In this document: in pieces, positions 33,098 through 42,440 of the stretch
Layout of the letters: the number at the start of each line of letters is the position of its first letter
How positions within the stretch are numbered: the first letter of the stretch is position 1
NCBI RefSeq assembly: GCF_040529185.1
Contig: NZ_CP159510.1
Location: forward strand, 2,604,001 to 2,668,000
Length of the DNA: 64,000 bases
Origin: Sporolactobacillus sp. Y61
Lineage (GTDB): Bacteria; Bacillota; Bacilli; Bacillales; Sporolactobacillaceae
Direction of reading: 5' to 3'
Translations under genes and position numbers: made by a program
Notes under the pieces: model-generated
Database searches by the model: none
Seen by the model: the letters and a program-made list of their open reading frames with translations, nothing else
What the model was told of the DNA's origin: nothing

Positions 33098-33706
33098 TTA
33101 AAACTGATATTTGATGAGCCAAACACCATTCGGATCCGGTTTATTGTCGATACGAAGACCACCCAGGGTAGCTGATGCCAGCGTCGTTTTCTCCCCTTTC
33201 ACCACAGTGACAGGGACATTCGCCTCTCCAAACAGGCGAGTCAGGGTACTTTGCAGCCCGTCTCTTTCTGAAATAAGCTTCAGCTGTTTCAGCCTGATCG
33301 GACTGTCCACTGTTTCAACAGCATCCCGGTTTCTTTGTAATTCGATCCGGAACCCGAACGGTATGCCAATAAATGTGCGCCGATTATTGGCATGGATGGT
33401 GAAATTCATCTCACGCGCACGCCCGATGATCCCCTGATATTCCGGTTCTGTTACGAGGAAGCCGATATGATCAAACTTTGGACGTTTGCCATATCCGCAG
33501 GTGAGGTTGACTGCCCCTTTTTTCATTTCTATAATCCGGAACTGGATACCTTTTTCCCGGAAATCAGCCCATGACAGCGGAGGATTATAATTCCGGAATT
33601 CTCCCTGATATCTTCCGATCCGCTGAGTTACACGAAAACCAAGGCTTGTATAAAAATTTTCTGTTTTCTCAACATAAGGGGTCCAGAAATGGTAATGAAA
33701 TAACAT
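33098..33706 (-). CDS. VOC-superfamily protein
   Basis: The 202-residue protein starts MLFHYHFWTPYVEKTENFYTSLGFRV, a betaalphabetabetabeta module opening in which a His/Glu pair could bind metal. A second module starts near FDHIGFLVTEPEY (about residue 77). The last third (LKLISERDGLQSTL onward) is a non-VOC tail. The function cannot be named; relatives include glyoxalase, dioxygenase and resistance proteins. It neighbours a second, broken VOC gene. Confidence 0.75.
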   Translation of the reverse strand: MLFHYHFWTPYVEKTENFYTSLGFRVTQRIGRYQGEFRNYNPPLSWADFREKGIQFRIIEMKKGAVNLTCGYGKRPKFDHIGFLVTEPEYQGIIGRAREMNFTIHANNRRTFIGIPFGFRIELQRNRDAVETVDSPIRLKQLKLISERDGLQSTLTRLFGEANVPVTVVKGEKTTLASATLGGLRIDNKPDPNGVWLIKYQF

Positions 33707-33748
33707 CTGTCCTCTCTCCTTTGGAAAAGATCAAATCAGTTCATCCCA

Positions 33749-34447
33749 TCAGCGATCCATTGCTTTATATCTGTCCAGTCTTGCTGCGTGCCATGAATCC
33801 TCAGCCTGATTCTCCTTCAAAAAAGCATCAAGGAAATCAATCATAAAACGCTGACGTTTCATTGCAATTTCTTTGGCTGGACGGGTGTTCATCCTGTCTT
33901 TCAACAAGAGAAGCTTTTCAAAAAAATGATTGATCGTTGTTGTTTGCTGAGACTTGTACTCTGCAACCGTCTGATTTTCTTTTGGCAGAATAAGCGGATT
34001 ATAGAGTTCCTGTCCTTTATAACCCCCGTATGCAAAGGCTCTGGCAATACCAATCGCACCGATTGCATCCAGGCGATCTGCATCCTGCACGATTTCACCC
34101 TCAATAGTTTTCATGGGTGATCTGGATTTGCCTCCCTTAAATGAAAGGTCATAAATAATCTGACAAACGTGATTAACATCATCTTGAGCGACATTTTGTG
34201 ATTCAAGCCACTTCCTGGCAGCCCGTGGCCCGGCCTTTTCATCACCATGATTGAATTTCCAGTCCGCTATATCATGAAGAAGCGCACCCAGCTTAACGAC
34301 CCTTTCATTCACATTCTGGTTCATGTCGTGTTTCAAGAGCATCAAACTGTTATCGTAGACTCGCTTCACGTGCCACCAGTCATGCCCGCTCCCCTCACCC
34401 AGCAGTTTTAATTTTACATAGTTTTCTGTTTCCTTGACGATGTCCAT
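33749..34447 (-). CDS. HD-domain phosphohydrolase (YedJ-like)
   Basis: This protein of about 232 residues has the HD metal-binding set: His in GSGHDWWHVKRV (about residue 20), the HD pair in GALLHDIADWKF (about 55), and the later Asp in IVQDADRLDAIGAIG (about 120). Relatives act as phosphohydrolases on nucleotides. I chose the ATG at 34447 because AAAGGAG lies 9 bases upstream; the frame is open to 34486. It is monocistronic. Confidence 0.85.
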   Translation of the reverse strand: MDIVKETENYVKLKLLGEGSGHDWWHVKRVYDNSLMLLKHDMNQNVNERVVKLGALLHDIADWKFNHGDEKAGPRAARKWLESQNVAQDDVNHVCQIIYDLSFKGGKSRSPMKTIEGEIVQDADRLDAIGAIGIARAFAYGGYKGQELYNPLILPKENQTVAEYKSQQTTTINHFFEKLLLLKDRMNTRPAKEIAMKRQRFMIDFLDAFLKENQAEDSWHAARLDRYKAMDR

Positions 34448-34940
34448 AGAATAGTTGCTCCTTTTAGTAATCGGAATCCCGTTCATCCGGTGAACCCAGA
34501 ACCATTTGAATCACCTGTTAAATGATCGGATAAAACAATAGAGCCTTTTTCTTCCTCATGATAAGAAATGAGTAGAAAAACCGGCTCCATCAGAGAGCAG
34601 TATCATGCACTGCCATATTTTACGATTCCTCCTGAATGAACTTAATTATAAGGCATCGAGCGAAATACGTCTATATATTCCCCTCTTTTAAACAGTTGTG
34701 TTAACAAAAGACGAATGGCGTTTCGATGTCTGTGAATCTGCCCAATGCGGCTTGTGCTAGCCCATCCGGATAGACACCATGCCCGTCTGTACCCGATAAA
34801 ATCTCCCGGTTTCTCCTCCAAAAGTCCAGAGCATTTTCGTCCTTTTGACACCATTATGCTATTCATCAGACTGCATGCGCCACAAACAAAGCGGAGCAGC
34901 CTGTATCCTTCATTCACGATTCCATTGGGAACCCGTTGTT
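34448..34940. other. Gene-poor stretch between the HD hydrolase and nitronate monooxygenase genes
   Basis: I see no convincing gene, RNA or strong hairpin here. A 91-codon minus-strand frame (34642-34917) has no clear ribosome site and an unusual cysteine- and arginine-rich composition, and I do not support it. Confidence 0.5.
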
Positions 34941-36020
34941 TTAAATGTGTAAGTAAAAATCTTCTATTTCCGCTACAATGGAATGGATCAACTGACTGGC
35001 AGATCCTTTTTTACTTAAGCGCGTGCTTTGCCCTGACCACATCGACATCCATTCCGGTCGATGATTTTTCGCTGCTTCAGACCGAATATCCTTCGTCAAC
35101 GCATTTTGAACAGGGTAATCAGGTAATGACTTTTCATATGGCTTTAATGAATCAATGAACTGATTACGGATACCCCTTGCCGGTTTGCCACTGAAAGCAG
35201 AGGTTACCGTCGTTTCATCTTCAGAACTATTCAATATAGACTCTTTATGAAGTTTCTGAGCACCGCACTCATCACATGTGACGAATGCAGTCCCCATTTG
35301 AACAGCCTCCGCACCCAGGACCAGTGCAGCTAAAACCCCGCGCCCGTCCATGATTCCACCGGCTGCAATAACGGGTATCGATACATGATCAACTGTTTGC
35401 GGGACCAGGGAGATGGTACCAATCATCGCCTGTTCATATGGTACAGCAAAGCTCCCCCGATGTCCTCCTGCCTCGCTTCCCTGAACAACCACCATATCAA
35501 ACCCCAGATTCTCACAAATTTCGGCCTCTCTGACTGTCGTTGCCGTCCCGATTGTTATGATGTGCTGATGCTTCAGCTGATGGAGCATTTTCCTTTCAGG
35601 AACACCGAATGTAAACGTACAGGCCGTGATTTTCTCATCGATAATGACCTGAATCTGCTGCTCAAACTGCTCATTTTCAGATTTAATTTCAACAGAAGGC
35701 GTCATTAAATGCAATGTTTGCCGAATGGGCCAGAGCAAACGGTTCGATGCTTCAACCTTTTCAGTATCTCTGTCTGCGTGCTGCGGGACAAAAAGATTGA
35801 CACCAAATGGTTTTTCTGTAAGCCTCTTAATTTTTTTAATGCTCTTCTTCATTTGATCCGCTGTCATATATCCGGCACCCAATGTACCCAGCCCTCCCGC
35901 ATTTGATACAGCCGCAACGAGTTCTGGCGTTGTCGGTCCTCCTGCCATTCCGGCCTGGATGATCGGATATTTTATATTCAGCCTGCGGGTGACTTCATTG
36001 TTATTCCACAACTTTTTCAC
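34941..36020 (-). CDS. Nitronate monooxygenase (2-nitropropane dioxygenase family)
   Basis: This 359-residue, FMN-binding TIM barrel oxidises propionate-3-nitronate or alkyl nitronates. The signs are IIQAGMAGGPTTPELVAAVSNAGGLG at the N terminus (landmark), the catalytic-His loop QGSEAGGHRGSF (about residues 179-190) and the phosphate-binding PVIAAGGIMDGRGV, then LGAEAVQMGTAFV. The length is normal. FabK-type enoyl reductases share the fold, but the GGHRG loop favours nitronate monooxygenase. It has no operon partner. Confidence 0.88.
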   Translation of the reverse strand: MKKLWNNNEVTRRLNIKYPIIQAGMAGGPTTPELVAAVSNAGGLGTLGAGYMTADQMKKSIKKIKRLTEKPFGVNLFVPQHADRDTEKVEASNRLLWPIRQTLHLMTPSVEIKSENEQFEQQIQVIIDEKITACTFTFGVPERKMLHQLKHQHIITIGTATTVREAEICENLGFDMVVVQGSEAGGHRGSFAVPYEQAMIGTISLVPQTVDHVSIPVIAAGGIMDGRGVLAALVLGAEAVQMGTAFVTCDECGAQKLHKESILNSSEDETTVTSAFSGKPARGIRNQFIDSLKPYEKSLPDYPVQNALTKDIRSEAAKNHRPEWMSMWSGQSTRLSKKGSASQLIHSIVAEIEDFYLHI

Positions 36021-36123
36021 TTCTCCTTTTATATACGGATATTATTCGGCCACAGTAAGCGCATACATTTTTCTGTTTACAAATAGGTGTTCCTATTCAG
36101 AATAGAAGCTGTCATCTTCTGAT

Positions 36124-36738
36124 TCAGAAGATGATTCGACCGTCGCTTTTGTTTTCTGATTCCATCCTGGTTCTGCCTTCATCCTGATTCAGGTAATGAG
36201 CTGCTACCCATCTTTTGTCAGCAGACTTTTTCGCTGAAAAGACATAATGAGGTCTCTCAACCCCGTGGGCATCCTTCACAAATCTGGTCGCAACAACCAT
36301 TCCGTTTCTGATTGCTACATTCATCGATGAAATATTTGTGTCTCTGACAATGGAAACCACTTCTTCTTTATGCAGTTTTTCAAAGGCATAGTACTTACAG
36401 GCTCTTGCAGCTTCTATGGCATAACCCTTATGCCAGTGACTTTTAACCAGATGATAGCCGATTTCTAAATACACTTTGCCTTTTACCGCCTGATCAGTCA
36501 GACCGCATTCACCAATTATTTCGCCCGAATGACGGAGCTCAATAGCCCACAATCCATAGCCATTTTTCCGGTACGATCTGATATTCCAATCCAGCCATTT
36601 CTGAACTTCTTCATCCGAGAAATCGTTTTCATAGGCATACATTACTTCTTTGTCTTGCAGGAAACGTTTGAGAGACAGGATATCATCAGATTCCCAGGTA
36701 CGCAGGCGCAGCCTTTCAGTTTCAAGAAAATAACTCAT
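36124..36738 (-). CDS. GNAT acetyltransferase, RimJ/RimL type
   Basis: This protein of about 204 residues starts YFLETERLRLRTWESDD, the RimJ/RimL-type opening. It contains the CoA loop region IGYHLVKSHWHKGYAIEAAR (about residues 92-111) and the strand NVAIRNGMVVATRFV. A basic tail (NKSDGRIIF) follows. I chose the ATG at 36738 with AGGTGATG before it; the frame is open to 36795. The substrate is unknown. It is one base downstream of the small zinc-ribbon gene if the longer start is used, so the two are probably co-transcribed. Confidence 0.85.
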   Translation of the reverse strand: MSYFLETERLRLRTWESDDILSLKRFLQDKEVMYAYENDFSDEEVQKWLDWNIRSYRKNGYGLWAIELRHSGEIIGECGLTDQAVKGKVYLEIGYHLVKSHWHKGYAIEAARACKYYAFEKLHKEEVVSIVRDTNISSMNVAIRNGMVVATRFVKDAHGVERPHYVFSAKKSADKRWVAAHYLNQDEGRTRMESENKSDGRIIF

Positions 36739-36795
36739 CTCATCATCACCTTTTAATTTTTCACTCTCAGAAATTGCCCCGATCAGGGAAAACAA

Positions 36796-37005
36796 CTATT
36801 TATATCTTTTTTTAAAACAATATTGGCAGTATATTTTCCCCTTCGTATCCCTTACAAGTTTGTTAATGAGAGGTTTAGTAAGGCCACTGTATGACTTTTT
36901 GGGTGACTTCCCGATGATACAGACAAATTCATCGGGTTGAATGGTTTTTCCGCATACCGAGCATTTCAGATTATATTGATCCCTCAGTCTTGAAAATAAT
37001 CGCAT
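36796..37005 (-). CDS. Small CxxC-CxxC zinc-ribbon protein
   Basis: This 69-residue basic protein has two CxxC knuckles, CSVC (residues 15-18) and CQYC (about 60-63), on either side of a positively charged middle (GKSPKKSYSGLTKPLINK). A GGAGGA site lies 11 bases before the ATG. It could bind nucleic acid or a partner protein. I know no family name for it. It lies upstream of the RimJ/L-type gene. Confidence 0.7.
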   Translation of the reverse strand: MRLFSRLRDQYNLKCSVCGKTIQPDEFVCIIGKSPKKSYSGLTKPLINKLVRDTKGKIYCQYCFKKRYK

Positions 37006-37154
37006 AAATGATATATTCCTCCATTCGGAACAATAATACCTCCGCTGATACTATTGTACACCACCCTTTTATCTTGAGCCGGCAAGTTTATCGGAAACCG
37101 ATTCAACAAGTTACACTTCAAACTGGACAAACGGTCAAAATAGAAAACGGGGAT

Positions 37155-37194
37155 AAAAAAGGGCTGCGGGTTTTATTTAAACAACGATCAGCCC
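37155..37194 (-). terminator. Possible terminator after the C69 dipeptidase gene
   Basis: On the minus strand GGGCTG pairs with CAGCCC across a 22-base loop and is followed by TTTTTT. It lies 43 bp after the gene. Confidence 0.55.
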
Positions 37195-37236
37195 AACAGT
37201 CAGAAAAGCGCCATATTCTATCTGTGCCTTATATGT

Positions 37237-38658
37237 TTATAAATTCTGTCCTTTCTCAAAGGTGAGCAGCATATGATTGCTGGCCTCTTTGACCAGGGTA
37301 TCAAACAGTGCGTAAGTCCGTTTCGTCACTCCAGCGGCGGTAATCTCATTTTGCTTTGTCAGAAAATCTGTGAGCTTGCTGCCGGATAGCCCTGATGCCT
37401 CCCTGTCGATTGCCTTAACCCGCCCGCATACATAACTTTGCGCTTCGTCCTTAAATTCATTTACCTGATTAATTACCCGATGATATTGCGGTTCGGCAAG
37501 TACAGCTATCGTTTTGTTCAGCCAATATGCAGAATTCAGATCTACTTTACCGGTAGTATGTTTATAATTTTCCGGCGTGTCGTTCACATTGGCAAAAAAT
37601 GGGACCTGAGCACTGTAAAGATTAACGCCGAAAGTCAGCCAGTGAATGGCCGCATATTCGGCTGGAACATCGCTACGGATTTGCAGAATATGAAATTCCT
37701 GATTCCGGTCGATACCAATCGGGCGAAAGGTATGTTTTTGTTCCTCCGTTCCATTTCCGAAAGCATCATAAGGGGTTCCCTGATAATGGGAACTCAGAAT
37801 ATACTGGATGTCCTCAATACTGATCTTATGAGGCGTTCGCTGAATAAACGGAAGATAATCGCTCATTGGCTCCTGCTCAATTTCAGGATTAAGATATTTC
37901 TGGCCATACCAGGTACGCGGGGTGTTGTAATGTCGGTCCGCCTCAGTCTGTGTACCAAATATTTTTCTGAAATTGAATCCCGTCTTGTCAGGATTTAAAT
38001 GATTTTTTTCAGCAAAAGTCCTGAGATCTGTCGACCACATGAACGCCTCCGGTTTGGAAAAATCAATGTTTTGGATGCCGGTTTGATTAGGTGCAATAGC
38101 ATACGCGTCGTCCGGAATCCTCTGGGCTGCCCAATGATGACCGCCGACCGTTTCCATATACCAGACTTCATCTGCATCCGAGAAGGCAATGCCATTGCTC
38201 TCGTACGTCCCATATTCTTCAATGATCCGCCCGAGACGCTGTACCCCTTCGCGCGCGGAATGAATATAGGGCAGAACCACGGACTCCATGGCTTCTTCAC
38301 CAATACCCTCTTTTACCAGCGGATCAAGCCCGAGTACATGTGGATTAGTGAATTCCGTCTCGGTCGCACTCATTGCTACGTTGGCCGAATTGATCCCCGA
38401 TTCTCCGCATACCCCTTCCGACTCATCAGCACTTGGCGTAAAGGTATGGCGCAGCGGATTGTCAGGCAGGTCGACCGCAAACTCGTTAATGCTTGAAACA
38501 AACCTGCTCTGATGATCTTTAGCCTTCACCACTGTAAATCGTTTCGGGTTGAGCGCCCCATAGCCGTCTTCATTGCGGGCAATCATCGTTGAACCGTCAA
38601 TGGAAGCCTTCTTCCCGACCAGTACCGCTGTACAGCTTGATTGATTTAATTTTGACAT
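37237..38658 (-). CDS. pepD: C69 family dipeptidase (PepD-like)
   Basis: This 473-residue Ntn-hydrolase starts at the ATG 38658 (MSKLNQSSCTAVLVG). Cys9 becomes the N-terminal nucleophile after removal of the short propeptide, followed by KKASIDGSTMIARNEDGYG as in lactobacillal PepD. An upstream in-frame start at 38778 would bury the nucleophile 49 residues inside and overlap the MFS gene, so I reject it. AGAAGG precedes the chosen start. It hydrolyses dipeptides in the cytosol and is monocistronic. Confidence 0.92.
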   Translation of the reverse strand: MSKLNQSSCTAVLVGKKASIDGSTMIARNEDGYGALNPKRFTVVKAKDHQSRFVSSINEFAVDLPDNPLRHTFTPSADESEGVCGESGINSANVAMSATETEFTNPHVLGLDPLVKEGIGEEAMESVVLPYIHSAREGVQRLGRIIEEYGTYESNGIAFSDADEVWYMETVGGHHWAAQRIPDDAYAIAPNQTGIQNIDFSKPEAFMWSTDLRTFAEKNHLNPDKTGFNFRKIFGTQTEADRHYNTPRTWYGQKYLNPEIEQEPMSDYLPFIQRTPHKISIEDIQYILSSHYQGTPYDAFGNGTEEQKHTFRPIGIDRNQEFHILQIRSDVPAEYAAIHWLTFGVNLYSAQVPFFANVNDTPENYKHTTGKVDLNSAYWLNKTIAVLAEPQYHRVINQVNEFKDEAQSYVCGRVKAIDREASGLSGSKLTDFLTKQNEITAAGVTKRTYALFDTLVKEASNHMLLTFEKGQNL

Positions 38659-38770
38659 GATGTCAGCCTTCTTTGCAATATTCCGGTCTTCATGAACGGA
38701 AGATCGGTTGAAAATATTTAATAAAAGTATGTCACCAACAGAAAAAAATCTCAACAAGATGAATGGGTTA

Positions 38771-40030
38771 TCAATCAAATTTTCGAATCGCAGGGACCAG
38801 CAGGATCAATATGTTCGAGAGAGCAGCAATGCCACTCATCAGGAGAAGCGATTCAACACCGCCAATCGCTTCAGAAAGCCACCCGGTTAATAAAAATCCG
38901 ACCGGAAGAAGGGCAAAAGACCCGACCATATCGATACTGGCTACCCGGCCAAAGGCTTCAGGAGGAACCAGTTCCTGGAGACTGGTCTGCCAGATGAGGC
39001 TGAACAGCATGAGACCCCCACCAGTCAGTGCCATCAGGATCGTCAGCAGAACGGCGTGCTGAGCAAAAGGCATGACCAGCAGGGCAAGACTTGCTGTCGC
39101 CCCGCCACTGTAGGCGAGGATGCCCCGGTACCTCCACTTTTTCCTCATGCCGAATACGAACGCGACTGTAATGGAACCCAAAGCTGCCCCTGACATCACA
39201 AAGCCGTAAACAAAATCAGGCAATTGATCATGTACTTTGATCAGCCAGGGTATGAGCACCGTGGCTACTCCGGAGATAAAAATATTGACCAGGCTGAAGA
39301 AGAGAATGGTCACCCACAGCCAGGTGCGCTGTCTGATCACACGTACCCCTTCGAAGCATTCACTGAAAAAAGATGCTGTCCGGGGGCTGCGTTTACTGAC
39401 CATTCCCTCCTGAGTTAGAAACATCAGGCAGATAAATGAGATCAGATAGGTTAACCCATCAATCCCGAAACCTAAAGAAGCGGTTGTAAAACTGATAATT
39501 AATCCACCGACAGATGGCCCGAGAAGTCTGAGCAACTGCTCGCTAAACTGGCTTAGTGCGTTGGCTGAATTGCGAATATCCGGAACAAAAACAGTGGCTC
39601 GCAGCGCAGAATAAGCCGGCTGGAACAAACCATTCATGAGCCCCATGAATCCCATCATCACGACAAGCAGTGGAATGGATAACACGCCGTACAAGCCGAG
39701 AATCATCACTCCGGTTGTTAAAACAAACCGAATGATATCAGCAATCCTCATGACGTTTGCACGGTTCAGGCGATCCACGAGAATCCCGGAAAAAGGAAGA
39801 ATCAGGACTTCCGGAATCATATAGGCTGCCATGATCAGGCTCATCGACATTGGTGAATGGCTCAGCTCATAAACTAATAAGGGCAGGATGACATTCGTTA
39901 TCGCTGTACCAAAGGTCGATAAAGAATTACCGATCCATAAAAAGCGAAAGGATCTGGACACCATAACGGGTTTGAATATTTCAGGATATGTTTTTTTTAT
40001 TGGGGCGGGTACATCAGCCATTGCAGTCAT
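38771..40030 (-). CDS. MFS transporter (MFS_3, macrolide-efflux-like)
   Basis: This 419-residue, 12-helix transporter has a cytosolic N-terminal tail, SRSFRFLWIGNSLSTFG as first helix, and the loop PFSGILVDRLNRANVMRIADIIR (about residues 79-101, landmark). It is of the same MFS_3 class as the protein at 24808-26064 but clearly a different sequence. The start may be the ATG at 40030 or the one three codons on. The substrate is unknown. Confidence 0.82.
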   Translation of the reverse strand: MTAMADVPAPIKKTYPEIFKPVMVSRSFRFLWIGNSLSTFGTAITNVILPLLVYELSHSPMSMSLIMAAYMIPEVLILPFSGILVDRLNRANVMRIADIIRFVLTTGVMILGLYGVLSIPLLVVMMGFMGLMNGLFQPAYSALRATVFVPDIRNSANALSQFSEQLLRLLGPSVGGLIISFTTASLGFGIDGLTYLISFICLMFLTQEGMVSKRSPRTASFFSECFEGVRVIRQRTWLWVTILFFSLVNIFISGVATVLIPWLIKVHDQLPDFVYGFVMSGAALGSITVAFVFGMRKKWRYRGILAYSGGATASLALLVMPFAQHAVLLTILMALTGGGLMLFSLIWQTSLQELVPPEAFGRVASIDMVGSFALLPVGFLLTGWLSEAIGGVESLLLMSGIAALSNILILLVPAIRKFD

Positions 40031-40108
40031 TCCTTACCCTATAATTTTAATCCGTTCTCTTAAACAAGATGATCCTTAGTGAAAGCGGCAGGACTGTTGT
40101 GCGGTGTG

Positions 40109-40134
40109 TAGCGCCTGTCCCGTATGAGGCGCTA
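40109..40134. repeat. Perfect inverted repeat TAGCGCCT / AGGCGCTA
   Basis: An 8-bp perfect stem with a 10-base loop stands in the gap between the MFS gene start and the aspartate racemase end. No U-run follows, so its role (operator or attenuator) is open. Confidence 0.5.
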
Positions 40135-40293
40135 AAGATTATGAACTCTAAAAGGAATCCGGAGTCCAGGTGAGATAATTTGTTTCATAGACAGGAGAAA
40201 GAGAAATCACATTCCATTGAATCATAACCCAGTCTCAATCAACATCATGTTTCGTATTTTCATAGATTGTGATCTCTAATAGCTTTGCACATT

Positions 40294-41001
40294 TTACCTG
40301 ACCTGCTGTTTCAGTGCTTGTAAAACTGCAGCTTCGACATGGATTTTTGTCGTATCAAAAACCGGAACTCCTGATACTTCGTCATCGGGAATCAGCATAT
40401 CCAATTCTGTACATCCCAGGACGATTCCCTGACACCCGTGGTTAATCAGATTTTCTATTACGTGTTCAAGGAAATCAGACGATCTCTTATTGATTTTCCC
40501 CAGACACAGTTCATTAAAAATGATGTTATTTAAACGCTTCCTTTCTTCTGAATCAGGAATCATAACCTCTATTCCATTTTTCTTCAGAACATCTTTGTAG
40601 AAATCCTGTTCCATCGTGTATCTTGTCCCGAGAAGCCCCACTTTCGTCAGCTGATTCTCTTTGATTTTGTCTGATGCTGCCTGTGCGATATGGAGAAAGG
40701 GTATCGATACTGAAGCTGAAACCTGCTGCGCGACTTTGTGGCCGGTGTTACTGCAAATGATAATAAAATCGGCACCTGCCCGTTCAAGAGACTGTGCAGC
40801 TGAAATCACTGCTCCGGCAACCTGTTCCCATTGATTATTTTCCTGCCATTCAGCTATCGGAGCGAAATCGAGACTGTTTAGAATGATTTTAGCGGAATGC
40901 AGCCCACCCATTCTTTTCTTTATTTCCTGATTTATTTTTTCATAATAATGAGCGGTCGACTCCCAGCTCATGCCCCCGATCAGCCCGATCGTTTTCACCA
41001 T
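40294..41001 (-). CDS. Aspartate/glutamate racemase family protein
   Basis: This 235-residue, PLP-independent racemase has its two catalytic cysteines in FIIICSNTGHK (Cys83) and IVLGCTELD (Cys197), and the N-terminal IGLIGGMSWESTAHYY typical of aspartate racemases. The first motif reads CSNTGH instead of the more common CTNTMH. It would interconvert L- and D-aspartate. The start is the ATG at 41001. No operon partner is seen. Confidence 0.88.
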   Translation of the reverse strand: MVKTIGLIGGMSWESTAHYYEKINQEIKKRMGGLHSAKIILNSLDFAPIAEWQENNQWEQVAGAVISAAQSLERAGADFIIICSNTGHKVAQQVSASVSIPFLHIAQAASDKIKENQLTKVGLLGTRYTMEQDFYKDVLKKNGIEVMIPDSEERKRLNNIIFNELCLGKINKRSSDFLEHVIENLINHGCQGIVLGCTELDMLIPDDEVSGVPVFDTTKIHVEAAVLQALKQQVR

Positions 41002-41169
41002 TAACCCCCTCCATCCTTTTAAAGTCAGATAGATTCATAGCACAGCCTGACATTCGATGTAATAAAATTGATCATTTTTTCATTTCTAAACATGATTCTA
41101 TTTTAATCATTCTTCCCTGTATCTTCAATCATTCACACGAACCGGTGCTGCTGAACCTGTGTCACCCTT

Positions 41170-41320
41170 TATCAGCCGAGTTCCGAATATATCAGCCGAT
41201 ACTGAGCACATATCGGCCATCTTTCGGATTTTTTCTGCCACTTTGAAAATATATCAGCCGTCTTTCGGATTTTTCCAGCCGATCCTGAGCATATATCAGC
41301 CGGCTTCAGGTTTATCAGCC
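41170..41320. repeat. Tandem array of a ~20.5-bp unit with core TATCAGCC
   Basis: Eight copies of TATCAGCC (or close variants TATCGGCC, TTCTGCCA, TTCCAGCC) begin at about 41170, 41190, 41211, 41233, 41252, 41273, 41294 and 41313, so the spacing is 19-22 bp. The linkers are related (e.g. GATACTGAGCA, GATCCTGAGCA, GTCTTTCGGATT). The array lies in the 470-bp gap between the racemase and aroE. A frame runs through it but gives only a seven-residue echo of the repeat. Confidence 0.85.
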
Positions 41321-41472
41321 AGGCAGGATACGGAAGGTGACGCTAAAGAATGATTAAGAATCGATCTGATTTGTTGTAAGAAAGCAGAGATTACTTGACG
41401 TTTATTTTCTTGATTGATATTTTGATAATAATACCTCTGGCGGCTGTTACATAACTTAAGGTATAAAGGAGC

Positions 41473-42363
41473 ATGACCTCAAATATGGATACAATCAACG
41501 GACATACCCGGCTGTACGGCCTATTTGCCCACCCGGCAAAACACAGTCTGTCCCCTCTGATGCATAATCTCAGTTTTCAGGCAAGACAGATTAATGCCGT
41601 TTACCTCGCTTTTGATCTGAAGGATGATCTTGGGACGGCAGTTAAAAGTATACGTCAGTTCGATATGGGTGGGGTTAATTTATCGATGCCATTCAAAAAA
41701 GAAGTACTGCCCTATCTGGATGAGCTGACTCCCGAAGCACAAATGATTGGCGCGGTGAACACCATCATCAACCATGACGGGTATCTGATCGGCACCAGTA
41801 CAGACGGAAACGGATTTTTTGCCAGCTTATCTGCAAAGGGTTATCCCGTTCAAAAGAAGACCGCCACAATTCTCGGTGCAGGAGGTGCAGGGCTTTCAGT
41901 CATTGCAGCTGGTGCCTCAGGCGGCTTAAGTTCCATCCATGTTTTTAAACGGCACAACGCTACGTTTCGGACGGTCTCCGATACATTGGATCATTTTTCA
42001 GGAAGATGCGGGACATCTATCCGGCTCTATGATTACAATGACAGGAAGGCTTTGCGCAAAGCCATTTCCGAGAGTGACTTCCTGATCAATACGACAAATA
42101 TCGGTATGGGAGATGACCGGTCCATTCCGGTCCCGGCTGAACTGATCGAGGATCTGGATCCATCTCTTGTTGTCTGTGATGTCATCTACGAACCGCGGCA
42201 GACACGCCTCCTGCAGACTGCCCGGGAGAAGGGCTGCGTCACCTTCAACGGATTGGGTATGCTGATTTATCAGGGCGCTCTGGCTTTTCAGCTCTGGACT
42301 GGTCAAAGTATGCCGGTAAAAAAGGTTGAAAAGGCCATTCAGGAAAAATTATATCCAAAATAA
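41473..42363 (+). CDS. aroE: Shikimate dehydrogenase AroE
   Basis: This 296-residue NADPH enzyme reduces 3-dehydroshikimate to shikimate in aromatic amino acid synthesis. The substrate residues are Ser26/Ser28 in HSLSPLMHN, Lys75 in NLSMPFKKEV, Asn96 in AVNTI and Asp111 in TSTDGNGF. The nucleotide loop is ILGAGGAGLSVI (about residue 138). The start is unsure: the ATG at 41473 is only 1 base from AAGGAG, while the ATG at 41485 is 13 bases away. The YdiB branch cannot be excluded. It stands alone. Confidence 0.9.
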   Translation: MTSNMDTINGHTRLYGLFAHPAKHSLSPLMHNLSFQARQINAVYLAFDLKDDLGTAVKSIRQFDMGGVNLSMPFKKEVLPYLDELTPEAQMIGAVNTIINHDGYLIGTSTDGNGFFASLSAKGYPVQKKTATILGAGGAGLSVIAAGASGGLSSIHVFKRHNATFRTVSDTLDHFSGRCGTSIRLYDYNDRKALRKAISESDFLINTTNIGMGDDRSIPVPAELIEDLDPSLVVCDVIYEPRQTRLLQTAREKGCVTFNGLGMLIYQGALAFQLWTGQSMPVKKVEKAIQEKLYPK

Positions 42364-42440
42364 CAGAGTTCAGGAAAATCTACGCACTCTCCGCCCTTAT
42401 CAGGCATAGGCTGTAACCTATACCCTTAAACGAATGGAGT

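Noticed and set aside
34642..34917. 91-codon minus-strand gene before nitronate monooxygenase
   Set aside because: No ribosome site, odd Cys/Arg composition and no family match.
41159..41353. CRISPR array or repeat-protein gene at the TATCAGCC array
   Set aside because: The repeats are 8-bp cores with 12-bp linkers and many mismatches, no leader or cas genes are near, and the frame has no ribosome site.
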